From positions 1 through 37,954 of the forward strand of contig CAIYZB010000384.1 in NCBI GenBank assembly GCA_903930545.1: a stretch of DNA of 37,954 bases, in the 5' to 3' direction. Shown here piece after piece: positions 1-9,734 of the stretch. The notes under the pieces were generated by a model. That model ran no database searches and was not told where the DNA came from. It saw nothing but the letters and a program-made list of their open reading frames with translations. How positions within the stretch are numbered: the first letter of the stretch is position 1; each line of letters begins with the position of its first letter. Source of the stretch: an uncultured Alphaproteobacteria bacterium. GTDB taxonomy: Bacteria; Pseudomonadota; Alphaproteobacteria; Caulobacterales; Caulobacteraceae. A program made the position numbers and the translations under genes.

Positions 1-1
1 C

Positions 2-1000
2 ACGGCCTATGGCCACATCGCCATGGAACAGGCCATTGCCGATTCCGGGCTGCAAGAGGCCGAGGTCTCCCACGAGCGCACGGGCCTGATCGTAGGCTCC
101 GGCGGCCCCTCCACCCGGGCCATCATCGATTCCGCCCAGATCGCCAAGGAGCGCGGCCCCAAGCGCATCGGCCCCTTTGCCGTGCCCAAGGCCATGAGCA
201 GCGGTGCCTCGGCCACCCTGGCCACCTGGTTCAAGATCCGCGGCCTGAACTTCTCCATCTCCTCGGCCTGCGCCACCTCCGCCCACTGTATCGGCTCGGC
301 CTATGAGCAGATCCTGATGGGCAAGCAGGATGTGGTCTTTGCCGGCGGGGTCGAGGAACTGGACTGGACCCTGTCCTGCCTCTTCGACGCCATGGGGGCC
401 ATGAGCTCCAACTTCAACGCCACCCCGGCCACGGCCAGTCGGGCCTATGACGCCAATCGCGACGGCTTTGTCATCGCCGGTGGTGCCGGGATCGTGGTGC
501 TCGAGGACTATGAGCGCGCCAAGGCCCGTGGGGCCAAGATCTATGGCGAGATCATCGGCTATGCCGCCAATTCCGACGGCTTTGACATGGTCGCCCCCTC
601 CGGCGAGGGCGCAGCCCGGTGCATGAACCTGGCCATGTCCACCATTGGCGGGCGCAAGATCGACTATCTGAACCCCCACGGCACCTCGACCCCGGTGGGG
701 GACATTAAGGAGATGGAGGCGGTCCGTTCGGTCTTCGGCGCGAATGCCCCCCTGATCTCCTCCACCAAGTCCCTGACCGGCCACAGCCTCGGGGCGGCCG
801 GGGCCCAGGAGGCGATCTATTCCCTCTTGATGCTCAACAACGGCTTTGCCGCCGAAAGCGCCCATATCGAAAATCTCGATCCGGCCTTCGAGGACATGCC
901 GATCCTGCGGGCCCGCAAGGACATCCAGCTGGAAACCGTCATGTCCAACAGCTTCGGCTTTGGCGGAACCAATGGCAGCCTGGTGATGGCCCGGGTCTGA
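2..1000 (+). CDS. fabB: beta-ketoacyl-ACP synthase I, 5' truncated by window edge
   Basis: Frame is open from base 2 ([10 protein letters not shown]...). Ketosynthase motifs [23 protein letters not shown] and [13 protein letters not shown] with catalytic Cys/His/His; C-terminal [13 protein letters not shown]. Confidence 0.95.
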   Translation, partial: TAYGHIAMEQAIADSGLQEAEVSHERTGLIVGSGGPSTRAIIDSAQIAKERGPKRIGPFAVPKAMSSGASATLATWFKIRGLNFSISSACATSAHCIGSAYEQILMGKQDVVFAGGVEELDWTLSCLFDAMGAMSSNFNATPATASRAYDANRDGFVIAGGAGIVVLEDYERAKARGAKIYGEIIGYAANSDGFDMVAPSGEGAARCMNLAMSTIGGRKIDYLNPHGTSTPVGDIKEMEAVRSVFGANAPLISSTKSLTGHSLGAAGAQEAIYSLLMLNNGFAAESAHIENLDPAFEDMPILRARKDIQLETVMSNSFGFGGTNGSLVMARV

Positions 1001-1036
1001 GGACCCACCCTATTTACGACCTCGGGAGATAAGAAC

Positions 1037-1852
1037 ATGGCCAAGGATGGCTGGGACCTGCCGACCGGCACGCTGATGGCGGGCAAGAAGGGTGTTGTGA
1101 TGGGCGTGGCCAATCACGACTCCATCGCCTGGGGAATCACCTCCCAGCTGGCGGCCCAGGGGGCAGAGATCGCCCTCTTCCACCTGCCTGGTATGGAGCG
1201 CCGGGTTCAGCCCCTGGCCGAGAGTGTCGGCATCCAGCATGTCATCGGGGTGGACGTCACCCAGGACGATCAGATGGATGCGGCCTTTGCCGCGGTGGAA
1301 GCCGCCTTCGGCAAGATCGACTTCTTCGTCCACGCCATTGCCTATGCCCCCCGTGACCAGATCAAGGGCTCCTTCGTGGAGAACGCCACCCGGGAGGGCT
1401 TCCTCCAGGCCATGGATATCTCGGCCTACAGCTTCGTGGACTGCTGCCGGCGGTCGGAGAAGCTGATGGGGGAGGGCGGTTCGATCATCTGCCTGACCTA
1501 TCTGGGCTCGGAGCGGGCTATCCCCAACTACAACACCATGGGCGTGGCCAAGGCCGCCCTGGAGGCCGCCACCCGCTATGCGGCCCGCGACCTCGGCCTG
1601 AAGGGGATCCGGGTCAATGCCCTGTCGCCCGGGGCCATGCGCACCCTGTCCCTCGCCGGGATCTCCGGCGGCAAGGGCCTGCTGTCCAAGGGTCGGGACT
1701 TCTCGGCCCTGAAACAGGATACCTCCATGGAAGGCGTGGCCGGGGCTGCCCTGTGGCTGTTGTCCGACCTGGGTCGGTCCACCACCGGTGAGCTGGTCCA
1801 TGTGGATGCCGGCTTCCACATGATGGGCTTCAGCGAGGACGAGGCGGGCTGA
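1037..1852 (+). CDS. fabI: enoyl-ACP reductase (NADH), FabI type
   Basis: FabI hallmarks: GVANHDSIAWGI, TYLGSERAIPNYNTMGVAKAALEA (Y-x6-K), GIRVNALSPGAMRTLSLAGI. Directly follows fabB. Confidence 0.95.
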   Translation: MAKDGWDLPTGTLMAGKKGVVMGVANHDSIAWGITSQLAAQGAEIALFHLPGMERRVQPLAESVGIQHVIGVDVTQDDQMDAAFAAVEAAFGKIDFFVHAIAYAPRDQIKGSFVENATREGFLQAMDISAYSFVDCCRRSEKLMGEGGSIICLTYLGSERAIPNYNTMGVAKAALEAATRYAARDLGLKGIRVNALSPGAMRTLSLAGISGGKGLLSKGRDFSALKQDTSMEGVAGAALWLLSDLGRSTTGELVHVDAGFHMMGFSEDEAG

Positions 1853-2456
1853 CCTCATAGGCCCGCAGGAACCTGCGGGCAGCCTCTGCGGCCACAGCCT
1901 CGGCATCTATACTGGCGGGGTCCGTAGGCACCCCGAGCAGGCCCGCCATCTGGTGGCTGCCCAGGACCATGCCGGCAAAGAACTCCGCCGCCAGGGCGGG
2001 GTCGGGGACATCCAGCCGACCCTGATCATGTTCCCGGGCCAGGAAAGCCGCCAGCCTCGCGCGGGAGGTTCTGGGCCCGGCCTCGAACACGGCCCGGGCC
2101 AGGTCCGGCATTTCGCTGGCCCCCTGGACATAGAGTCTGACCATGGCCATGGCCCCCGGTGACAGAACGGCTTCCAGAATGGATCGGCCGAAGGCTGTGA
2201 GGGCCTGCTGGGCTGTGCTCCCGGCGGCTTCGCTGTCCAGCTGGGCGACGATGGTGTCCATCCGCCGGTCCACCAGGGCGCGGATCAGATCGGCCTTGGA
2301 GCCATAGTGATTATAGATGGTCTGTTTGGAGACGCAGGCCCGCCGGGCAATCTCTTCGATGGGTGCCGCCAGTCCCCGCTCTGACAGGACAGCCAGGGCC
2401 GCGTCCAGAATGGCCTCGGACTTGGTGAGATCGATCTGACCGACCAGACGCGGCAT
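1830..2456 (-). CDS. TetR/AcrR family transcriptional regulator
   Basis: N-terminal HTH: ILDAALAVLSERGLAAPIEEIARRACVSKQTIYNHYGSKADLIRALV. ATGA overlap with the upstream MFS gene; overlaps the fabI 3' end by 23 nt. Confidence 0.93.
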   Translation of the reverse strand: MPRLVGQIDLTKSEAILDAALAVLSERGLAAPIEEIARRACVSKQTIYNHYGSKADLIRALVDRRMDTIVAQLDSEAAGSTAQQALTAFGRSILEAVLSPGAMAMVRLYVQGASEMPDLARAVFEAGPRTSRARLAAFLAREHDQGRLDVPDPALAAEFFAGMVLGSHQMAGLLGVPTDPASIDAEAVAAEAARRFLRAYEVSPPRPR

Positions 2457-4111
2457 CAGCGACCACCGCCCGCAGGTGCCAGGGCCGGGGTCTTGGCTGG
2501 ACGAGCCAGCAAGGCCAGGACCGCGGCAATGGCGCAGCCAGCCGCCAGGAACATGAAGCCGTCGGCAAAGCCCATGATGGCCGCTTCCCGATGCAGCATC
2601 AGGGAAAAGACCTTGCGCCCCGCGCCTTCGGGATCCGCTGCCCCGCTCTCCAGCATCATCCCCACCATATAGGACATCATGTCCTGGCTGGCGGGATTGG
2701 ACTGGGTCACCTGGCCGGAAAGGTCAGCATAGTGGGCGGCGGATCTCAGGCCCAGAATGGTGCTCAGCATGGCCAGACCGGCGGCCCCGCCGACATTGCG
2801 CACCAGGTTCACCAGGCCAGAGGCGTCCTTCATCATGCTCACCGGCAGGGTCGAGACCGAGAGTTGCTGGGTGGCGATCATGGCAATCATCACCCCGATG
2901 GACCTCAGGAACTGCATGCCGGCAAAGTCCCAATAGTCCCAATTGGCATTGATATGGGTGCCCAGTCCGATCCCCAGGGCCGCCAGGCCAAAGCCCACAA
3001 ACATCGGGATCCGGGCGTCCATCAGTCGCACGAACCGACCGGCCACCGGCGCTGTGGCAAACATCACCAGGCCGGAGATCAGCATGGTCGAGCCCACTTC
3101 GGCGGCCGAATAGCGCAGGACCGTGCCCAGGAAGAGAGGCAGGATGAAGGTCCCGCCATAGAGGCTCATCCCCGAGACAAAGTTCATGGCCATGCCCAGG
3201 GTGAAGTTGCGATCCACAAAGGGCTTCAGGGAGACAATGGGCTGCCAGTAGGTGAGCTGGCGCCAGACAAATATGGTGCCCGTGACGATGGAGGTGACCC
3301 CCAACCACAGGATCAGGTCGTCCTTGTACCAGCCCTTTCCGGCCCCTTCTTCCAGGGCATATTGGGTGGCGAGGAGGAAGATGGTCATGGTCACCAGACC
3401 CAACCAGTCAATCCCCTTGGAATAGCGGGCATCGCCCTTGTCGAAGTCGCCATAGCGGCTGACCAGCCAGATCACCAGCAGGCCCGGGGGCACATTGACG
3501 AAGAACAGCCAGCGCCAGTTCAGCCACTCGGTGAGGTGACCGCCAAGAGTCGGACCCACCGTGGGTGCCAGGGTGACAATGAGGCCGACCACCACATTGG
3601 CGGTGACCCGCCGCTCCGGGGGAAAGACCGTCATAGCCGTGGCAAAGACCGCCGGAATCATGGCTCCGCCCGCCAGACCCTGCAGGGCGCGGGTGACGAT
3701 CATCATCTCGAAACTGGTGGACAGTCCCGTGGCGATGGAGGTGATGATGAAGAGGATTGCGGCGGTCACATAGACCGTGCGGGTGCCCCACATCTTGGTC
3801 AGGTAGGCCGTGAGGGGGATGATCACCACCTCGGCCAGGAGATAGATGGTCTGGACCCAGCTGATCTCGTCCGTGCTTGCCCCCACCCCGGCCTGGATCT
3901 GGGAAAGAGAGGCCGAGACGATCTGGACATCGAGGACGGCCATGAACTGGCCCACCACCATGCCGCCAAAACCCAGAAAGACCTTGGTCCAGTCGACCTC
4001 GCCCGAGGCCTTGAGGTGACCTCCGGGGGCCTCGGCCTGGGTGGGCGCCAGAGCGGTCACGGGATCAGGGCTCGCTGCGGGCCAGGGCCGGACCGGGTCC
4101 GGCGTCCGCAA
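2456..4111 (-). CDS. DHA2-family MFS drug efflux transporter (EmrB/QacA type)
   Basis: 14-TM-like sequence with FMAVLDVQIVSASLSQIQAGVGAS and RALQGLAGGAMIPAVFATAMTVFPPERR. An in-frame GTG at 4060 would avoid the overlap with the HlyD gene and may be the real start. Confidence 0.93.
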   Translation of the reverse strand: MRTPDPVRPWPAASPDPVTALAPTQAEAPGGHLKASGEVDWTKVFLGFGGMVVGQFMAVLDVQIVSASLSQIQAGVGASTDEISWVQTIYLLAEVVIIPLTAYLTKMWGTRTVYVTAAILFIITSIATGLSTSFEMMIVTRALQGLAGGAMIPAVFATAMTVFPPERRVTANVVVGLIVTLAPTVGPTLGGHLTEWLNWRWLFFVNVPPGLLVIWLVSRYGDFDKGDARYSKGIDWLGLVTMTIFLLATQYALEEGAGKGWYKDDLILWLGVTSIVTGTIFVWRQLTYWQPIVSLKPFVDRNFTLGMAMNFVSGMSLYGGTFILPLFLGTVLRYSAAEVGSTMLISGLVMFATAPVAGRFVRLMDARIPMFVGFGLAALGIGLGTHINANWDYWDFAGMQFLRSIGVMIAMIATQQLSVSTLPVSMMKDASGLVNLVRNVGGAAGLAMLSTILGLRSAAHYADLSGQVTQSNPASQDMMSYMVGMMLESGAADPEGAGRKVFSLMLHREAAIMGFADGFMFLAAGCAIAAVLALLARPAKTPALAPAGGGR

Positions 4112-5162
4112 AGCCGGTTCCGGTGGTCACACTGACATCCACCTCGACCGAGACGGACAGGCCCGGACGCAGGGCGCCGGCCAGGGGCGATTTCGGATCC
4201 ACGGCGATCCGCACCGGCAGGCGCTGGGCGATCTTGGTGAAGTTGCCGACGGCGTTCTCCACGGGGATCATGGCGAACTCGGACCCTGTGGCCGGGGCGA
4301 AGCTGTCGATCTTGCCGGGGATGGCCTTGTTGCCAAAGGCGTCGGCGCGGATGGTCACCGGCTGGCCGACCCTCAGGCGGGAGACCTGGGTCTCCTTGAA
4401 ATTGGCCACAACATAGGCCTGACCCAGGGGCACGACACTCATCATCGACATGCCCGGACGGACATACTGCCCCGGCCGGACGGCGCGGGCCCCGACAACA
4501 CCGCTGACCGGCGCGCGGATCTCGGTCCGGCTGAGATTGATCCGGGCCGTTTCCACGGCCGCCTGGGCTCCCAGGGCCTGGGCAACGGACTGGTCCCGGG
4601 CCGAGCTCAGGGACTCAGCAGAGCGACGCTCGGCCTCCAGGGCGGCCTGGGCCTGGGCCACAGCGGCGGCGGAGGTGGATTCCCCGGCCCGCACAGACTG
4701 GACCCTCTGGGAGGAGACCCATCCCTGCTGGGCCAGGGCACCATAACGACGGGCCTCGGCCTGGGCCATCTGGGCCTGGGCCTTGGCACTGTCCAGGCCG
4801 GCGGCCTTCTGCGCGATCAGGGCCTGTTCCAGGGCTGCCTTGTCGTCGATGCCGCGGACGGCAGCCTGCAGGGCCTGGGCATTGGCCTGAGCCTGGGCCA
4901 GGCGGGCGCGAAGGTCGGCATCGTCGAGGCGGACCACCACCTGACCGGCGGTGACCCTCTGGTTATCGTCCACCAGGACCGCCGACACATAGCCATCGAT
5001 CTGGGGAGCTACCGAGACCTTGTCGGCCTGGATGAAGGCATTTTCCGTGGAGACATAGCGCTGCTTGTGCAGCCACCAATAGGTGCCCCCCACCAGTATG
5101 GCCACGACCATGATCCCGCCGACCACCATGGGACCGAGCTTGCGCGCCGGAGCCTCACTCAT
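4065..5162 (-). CDS. HlyD/EmrA family periplasmic adaptor subunit
   Basis: Single N-terminal TM, lipoyl halves (VAPQIDGYVSAVLVDDNQRVTAGQVVVRLD; IRAPVSGVVGARAVRPGQYVRPG), Ala/Gln-rich coiled coil; upstream of EmrB. Confidence 0.93.
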   Translation of the reverse strand: MSEAPARKLGPMVVGGIMVVAILVGGTYWWLHKQRYVSTENAFIQADKVSVAPQIDGYVSAVLVDDNQRVTAGQVVVRLDDADLRARLAQAQANAQALQAAVRGIDDKAALEQALIAQKAAGLDSAKAQAQMAQAEARRYGALAQQGWVSSQRVQSVRAGESTSAAAVAQAQAALEAERRSAESLSSARDQSVAQALGAQAAVETARINLSRTEIRAPVSGVVGARAVRPGQYVRPGMSMMSVVPLGQAYVVANFKETQVSRLRVGQPVTIRADAFGNKAIPGKIDSFAPATGSEFAMIPVENAVGNFTKIAQRLPVRIAVDPKSPLAGALRPGLSVSVEVDVSVTTGTGFADAGPGPALARSEP

Positions 5163-5241
5163 CTTCCGCCCTCGAATACAGATCCTGCCGGACCTTTGAT
5201 CATGGGGTTAGACCTCGCCCGCAGCCCCGGCAAGACAAAAA

Positions 5242-5257
5242 TGGACCAACGGGTCCA
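5242..5257. promoter_or_regulatory. inverted repeat TGGACC-AACG-GGTCCA, candidate TetR operator
   Basis: Perfect 6-bp arms with 4-nt spacer, 80 bp upstream of the HlyD start in the divergent region of an operon that encodes a TetR. Confidence 0.5.
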
Positions 5258-5306
5258 GACATCAATAGGCGTGGACGGCGAGGGGATTTCGGCGGCATAT
5301 CGGGCC

Positions 5307-6554
5307 ATGGAATTCGACGCTGACGTGATCATCGCCGGGGCCGGAATGGCCGGGGCGACCCTGGCCCTGGCCCTCAAGCAGGGGGGCCTCGAACCCCTGC
5401 TCATCGACCCCATGCCCTTCGATACCCAGCTGGCCCCCAGCTTTGATGGCCGCTCCTCGGCCATAGCCTTTGCCAGCTTCCGCCAGTGGCGCACCCTGGG
5501 CCTGGCCCCCGATATCGAGCCCCACGCCCAGAGGATCGAGCAGATCCTGGTGACAGACGGCAAGGCCCCGGGTGGGGCTGCCGGGCACCAGACCCCCTTC
5601 TATCTGCGCTTTGATTCCGAGGAGATCTCCGAACGCTCCGAGGGCGAGCCCCTGGGCTATATGCTGGAAAACCGCCGCAGCCGGGTGGCTCTGGCCGCCG
5701 CCGTGGGCCGGGCCGGCATCCGCATCCTCGCCCCCGCCCGGGTCGTGGGGGTCGAACTCAGGGCGGGCCACGCAGAGGTTCGTCTTCAGGACGGCCAAAC
5801 CTTGCGTGCTCCCCTGGTGGTGGGTGCCGAGGGTCGCGGCTCGGTGGTGCGTTCAGCGGCCGGGATCGGCACCATCGGCTGGGACTATCATCAGACCGGT
5901 GTGGTGGGCACGGTGCGGCTGTCGCGACCCCATGAGGGCGTGGCCCACGAATACTTCCTGCCCTCCGGGCCCTTCGCCATCCTGCCCCTGACAGAAGACC
6001 GGGCCAGCCTGGTCTGGACCGAGAGCCGGGAACGGGCCGAGGCCCTGGTCAGTGCCCGGCCGGAGGTCTTCCAGGCCCATCTGCAACGGCGTTTCGGAGA
6101 ATTCCTCGGCCCCGTCGAGATGATCGGTCCGATCTTTTCCTATCCCTTGAGCCTCGCCCTTGCCGAGCGGATGAGTGGGCCTCGGGTCGCCCTGCTGGGG
6201 GATGCCGCCCACGGGGTCCATCCCATTGCCGGACAGGGCCTGAACCTGGGCCTCAAGGGGGCTGCGGCCCTGGCCGAGGTCCTGGTGGATGCCGCCCGTC
6301 TGGGTGAGGACATCGGCTCCGAACTGGTTCTTGAGCGCTATGCCCGCTGGCGCAGCTTTGACAATGTCATGTTGGCGGCTGCCACCGATGTCTTTGTGCG
6401 GCTGTTTTCCAGTGACAATCCGCTGCTGAGACTGGTCCGCGGGGTCGGTATGTCGGCGGTCAATCGCATCGCCCCGGCCCGTCGGTTCTTCATGGAAGAC
6501 GCTGGCGGGGCCACGGGGGATCTCCCCCGCCTGCTGCGAGGCCAGGCCCTCTAG
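5307..6554 (+). CDS. UbiH/UbiF/VisC/COQ6 family FAD-dependent monooxygenase
   Basis: MEFDADVIIAGAGMAGATLALAL (Rossmann GxGxxG) and VALLGDAAHGVHPIAGQGLNLGLKGAAALAE. The 837-aa ORF in the track is an over-extension antisense to HlyD; true start is probably ATG 5307 (5202 or 5241 possible). Confidence 0.92.
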   Translation: MEFDADVIIAGAGMAGATLALALKQGGLEPLLIDPMPFDTQLAPSFDGRSSAIAFASFRQWRTLGLAPDIEPHAQRIEQILVTDGKAPGGAAGHQTPFYLRFDSEEISERSEGEPLGYMLENRRSRVALAAAVGRAGIRILAPARVVGVELRAGHAEVRLQDGQTLRAPLVVGAEGRGSVVRSAAGIGTIGWDYHQTGVVGTVRLSRPHEGVAHEYFLPSGPFAILPLTEDRASLVWTESRERAEALVSARPEVFQAHLQRRFGEFLGPVEMIGPIFSYPLSLALAERMSGPRVALLGDAAHGVHPIAGQGLNLGLKGAAALAEVLVDAARLGEDIGSELVLERYARWRSFDNVMLAAATDVFVRLFSSDNPLLRLVRGVGMSAVNRIAPARRFFMEDAGGATGDLPRLLRGQAL

Positions 6555-7318
6555 GGGCGCCGCGCCACGAAGTTGAAGATCTGGTCCCCGGACCTGGGGG
6601 CCCTGCCCGGGCGGTAATTGGCCCCGACACTGACGATCTCGAACCCGGCGGCCACCAGGGCCATCTCGAATTCCTTCAGGCCCCAGCTGCGATAGGCAAA
6701 GACCTCCAGCTGCTGGTCCACCAGCTGGCCATCCCGCCAGCGTTGATAGAGGTCGTGATTGACCCGCCTCTGGCCAACCCCATCCAGCTCCACCTTGCGG
6801 CTGTCCATCCGCAGGATATCGCCATTGGCCGCGGTCCAGACCCTGAGGCCATCGGAATTGCGCCCCAGGAAGTCCATGGGCGGCAGGTCGAGGATCAGCT
6901 GGCCTCCGGGCCTCAAGTGGTCGCGAAACCGGCCCAGCACGGCCATGGCCTCGTCAAACTGGTCGATGAGGATGAAGGATGAGGTGGGGACAATTATGGC
7001 CCCGAACCGCTCGGCAAACTCGAAGTCCTGAAACCGGGCCTGGTGCAGCGGGGCCTTCAGCCCACGGGCCTCCAGATGACCCTGACAGATGTCGAGCATG
7101 GCCCGGGAATGGTCAAAGCCCACCATGTCCAGCCCGGCCTCGACCAGGGGAATGAACAGGCGACCCGTGCCGACGGCCGCTTCAAGGATCGGACCCTCAA
7201 CCCCTTTCAGGGCTTGGGTATAATAGGCAATGTCGAACAGGGAACCGGGTGGCTTGTCGAGATCATAGATCTCCGCACACAGGTCACCATAGGGGTTGGT
7301 GATCGGTGCGGCGGTCAT
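6551..7318 (-). CDS. class I SAM-dependent methyltransferase
   Basis: GPILEAAVGTGRLFIPLVEAGLDMVGFDHSRAMLDICQGHL (motif I plus post-I acidic residue). Confidence 0.9.
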   Translation of the reverse strand: MTAAPITNPYGDLCAEIYDLDKPPGSLFDIAYYTQALKGVEGPILEAAVGTGRLFIPLVEAGLDMVGFDHSRAMLDICQGHLEARGLKAPLHQARFQDFEFAERFGAIIVPTSSFILIDQFDEAMAVLGRFRDHLRPGGQLILDLPPMDFLGRNSDGLRVWTAANGDILRMDSRKVELDGVGQRRVNHDLYQRWRDGQLVDQQLEVFAYRSWGLKEFEMALVAAGFEIVSVGANYRPGRAPRSGDQIFNFVARRP

Positions 7319-7322
7319 GGGC

Positions 7323-7517
7323 CTAGTCGATGGCCCGGGCGTCTTCGGGCAGCATGATCGGCACCCCGTCGCGGATCGGATAGGCGAGCTTGGCCTGACG
7401 CGAGATCAGCTCACCCTTTTCCCGGTCATAATCCAGGGGACCATGGGTCACGGGACAGACCAGGATTTCCAGCAGGCGGGGATCAACTTCGGCGGTGAGC
7501 GCGGTCATGTCAGTCAT
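7323..7517 (-). CDS. Trm112 family protein (YcaR/UPF0434-like)
   Basis: [47 protein letters not shown]. Confidence 0.92.
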   Translation of the reverse strand: MTDMTALTAEVDPRLLEILVCPVTHGPLDYDREKGELISRQAKLAYPIRDGVPIMLPEDARAID

Positions 7518-7526
7518 GGCTCAAGC

Positions 7527-8192
7527 CTACTGCATTGGAAGCGGGCCGTCATCGTCGTCCTCAAGGGCGTCGATTTCCAGCAGGGCGGTGAGGGCGTCAC
7601 AGCGTTCCTGGAGGGCCGGGGCCTCCAGCAGGGCCTGTTTTTCCGAAGGGCTGAAGGGCAGGCCCATGGCCAGGCTATTGACCAGGGTCTCCAGGGGCGC
7701 GGTCTCGGCCGTCTCCCAGTCGATGTCCAGCTGGCGACGGTTCAGATAGAGCTTCAGGGCCTGGGCAAAGCGCTTGCGGTCAAACCCCTCGTCCTCCGGC
7801 GCGTCCTCGAGGTCGATGGCGAAGTCGTCATAGGCTGCCCGGACCTGGCGATAGGGGGTAAGGGCCGAGAGCTCCTCCCCCAGGACAAAACGGCAGACCC
7901 CGGTCAGGGTCACCAGATAGGTGCCGTCCGAGGTCTCGGTGAAGCTCGTGACCCGCCCGGCGCAGCCGATATGGGCAAGATTGGGCCGCTCCCGGTCGCC
8001 GCCGCGCCGGGTCTGGACCATGCCCAGGGTGCGGTCCCCGGCCATGACATCATCCAGCATGTTGAGGTAGCGGGGCTCGAAGATCCGCAAGGGCAGCTCG
8101 GTGCCCGGCAGAAGCAGGGCACCGTCCAGGGGAAAGATGGCCAGGATCTGGGGCAGGTCGGCCAGGCGTCGATAGGGCTTGGGGCTGGTCAT
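7527..8192 (-). CDS. LON peptidase substrate-binding domain protein
   Basis: IFPLDGALLLPGTELPLRIFEPRYLNMLDDVMAGDRTLGMVQ; no Lon ATPase or protease domain. Confidence 0.92.
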   Translation of the reverse strand: MTSPKPYRRLADLPQILAIFPLDGALLLPGTELPLRIFEPRYLNMLDDVMAGDRTLGMVQTRRGGDRERPNLAHIGCAGRVTSFTETSDGTYLVTLTGVCRFVLGEELSALTPYRQVRAAYDDFAIDLEDAPEDEGFDRKRFAQALKLYLNRRQLDIDWETAETAPLETLVNSLAMGLPFSPSEKQALLEAPALQERCDALTALLEIDALEDDDDGPLPMQ

Positions 8193-9082
8193 CAGGAAAA
8201 CAGGATCGCAGACAGACGACGCCGTCCGGTCCGGGCCACCTCGCTGGCCGCTCCGGCGGCCTCGAAGACCACCAGCAGCTGCTTGCGTGCCGCCTCCTCG
8301 TTCCAGGTGCGGTCCTTTTCGATGATCGTCAGCAGGTGGTCCGCCGCAGCCCCGAACTCCCCATGACCGGCCAGGGCCTTGGCCAGATCCAGGCGGGCCT
8401 GATGGTCGTCCGGGTCCGCGGCCAGGGCCTGTTCCAGGGCCCGGGTCTCCGAAGGGGCCTCACTGGCCAAGGCCAGGGCAGCGCGGACGGAGTCCAGGTC
8501 CGGATCGCGGGCATCCTCCGGGGCCATGGCCACCACCTCGGCGGCGCGCTCGGCATCCCCGGCCTGGAGATAGAGCCGGGCCAGGCCGCCAATGGCCTTC
8601 AGATGGGTCGGATCGGCCTGAAGGATCTGGGCATAGGCCTGAGCGGCACCGCCGAGATCTCCCAGCTCCAGGGATTCCCTGGCCAGTTTCAGCAGCTCAT
8701 CGGTCTCGCCCGCGGGCGCCTGCCCGGCGATGCGGTCCACGAACTGTTTCACCTGACTGTCCGGAAGAGCCCCCATGAAACCGTCCACCGGCCGGCCGCC
8801 GGCAAAGGCGAAGACTGCCGGGATCGACTGGACCCTCAGCTGGCCGGCATAGGCCGGGTGTTTGTCGATATCGATCTTGACCAACTTCACCTTGCCCTTG
8901 GCCGCCAGGACAGCCTTTTCGATAGCCGGGCCCAGCTGGCGGCAGGGGCCGCACCAGGGGGCCCAGAAGTCGACAATCACCGGCGTGGTCTTGGAGGCCT
9001 CGATGACATCGGCCATGAAGCCGGCATCGGTGCCGTCCATGATGGTGTCGGCCGGGGCCGCATTTTCGCCGATCAGGCTCAT
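8192..9082 (-). CDS. cnoX: thioredoxin-TPR co-chaperone, CnoX/YbbN-like
   Basis: VIVDFWAPWCGPCRQLGPAIEKAV thioredoxin domain followed by tetratricopeptide region (AYAQILQADPTHLKAIGGLARLYLQAGD). ATGA overlap with the LON-domain gene. Confidence 0.88.
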   Translation of the reverse strand: MSLIGENAAPADTIMDGTDAGFMADVIEASKTTPVIVDFWAPWCGPCRQLGPAIEKAVLAAKGKVKLVKIDIDKHPAYAGQLRVQSIPAVFAFAGGRPVDGFMGALPDSQVKQFVDRIAGQAPAGETDELLKLARESLELGDLGGAAQAYAQILQADPTHLKAIGGLARLYLQAGDAERAAEVVAMAPEDARDPDLDSVRAALALASEAPSETRALEQALAADPDDHQARLDLAKALAGHGEFGAAADHLLTIIEKDRTWNEEAARKQLLVVFEAAGAASEVARTGRRRLSAILFS

Positions 9083-9124
9083 GGCTCGTCTATCCTGTCT
9101 GCGGCACCATTCCGTGCCGGGTCC

Positions 9125-9652
9125 TCAGATGGGGCTGGCGGGAGTCGGTTCAACCACACTCAGGGTCTCGAAGTCGACCACCAGGGGCTGAATGTCCAGT
9201 GCGGCGAAAAAGGTGGCCAGGCCCTCACGGCTGACCCGGGTGGTGGCGGTATTGACCAGGGGGTGGAAATTGACCTCCTCGGCCTCTGCCAGGGACCGGT
9301 CCAGGACGAAGGTCACCTGCTGTTCGGTGTCATTGATCATGGCAAAGGCCGTGACAGAACCCGGGGTGACCCCCAGGGTCGCCTCCAGCAGTTCGGCGCT
9401 ACCAAAGGACAATCGGGCCGATCCGATCACCGGATGCAGGCGCTTCAGGTCGACAACCGCATGGTCCCGGGCCGAGATCAGCCAGAGCCGCCCCTTGGCA
9501 TCCTTCAGGAACAGGTTCTTGGAATGCAGGCCGGGCAGGGCGGCCTTCACCTCTTCGCCCTCTCCCACCCGGAACACAGCCGGATGGTCCACGGTGGTGT
9601 GGGCAATGTGGTGGGCCTCGAAAAAAGCCATCAGATCGCTGCGGGTCTTCAT
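9125..9652 (-). CDS. YbaK/ProX-type prolyl-tRNA deacylase domain protein
   Basis: [60 protein letters not shown]. Confidence 0.9.
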   Translation of the reverse strand: MKTRSDLMAFFEAHHIAHTTVDHPAVFRVGEGEEVKAALPGLHSKNLFLKDAKGRLWLISARDHAVVDLKRLHPVIGSARLSFGSAELLEATLGVTPGSVTAFAMINDTEQQVTFVLDRSLAEAEEVNFHPLVNTATTRVSREGLATFFAALDIQPLVVDFETLSVVEPTPASPI

Positions 9653-9734
9653 GTCACCCCCATAGCGGAACTGGACGGGAGGGCGACAGGGGGGCTAGCA
9701 CTAGGGGGCGACAAAAAACCTGAGGAGCCGCCCC

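Noticed and set aside
2591-4135. 514-aa plus-strand ORF antisense to the MFS transporter
   Set aside because: Low-complexity G/H/Q/D-rich translation typical of antisense frames in high-GC DNA; the minus-strand frame encodes a clear transporter.
4041-5306. N-terminal half of the 837-aa ubiH ORF as a real fusion domain
   Set aside because: It is antisense to the HlyD gene; the recognisable monooxygenase begins at MEFDADVIIAGAGMAG.
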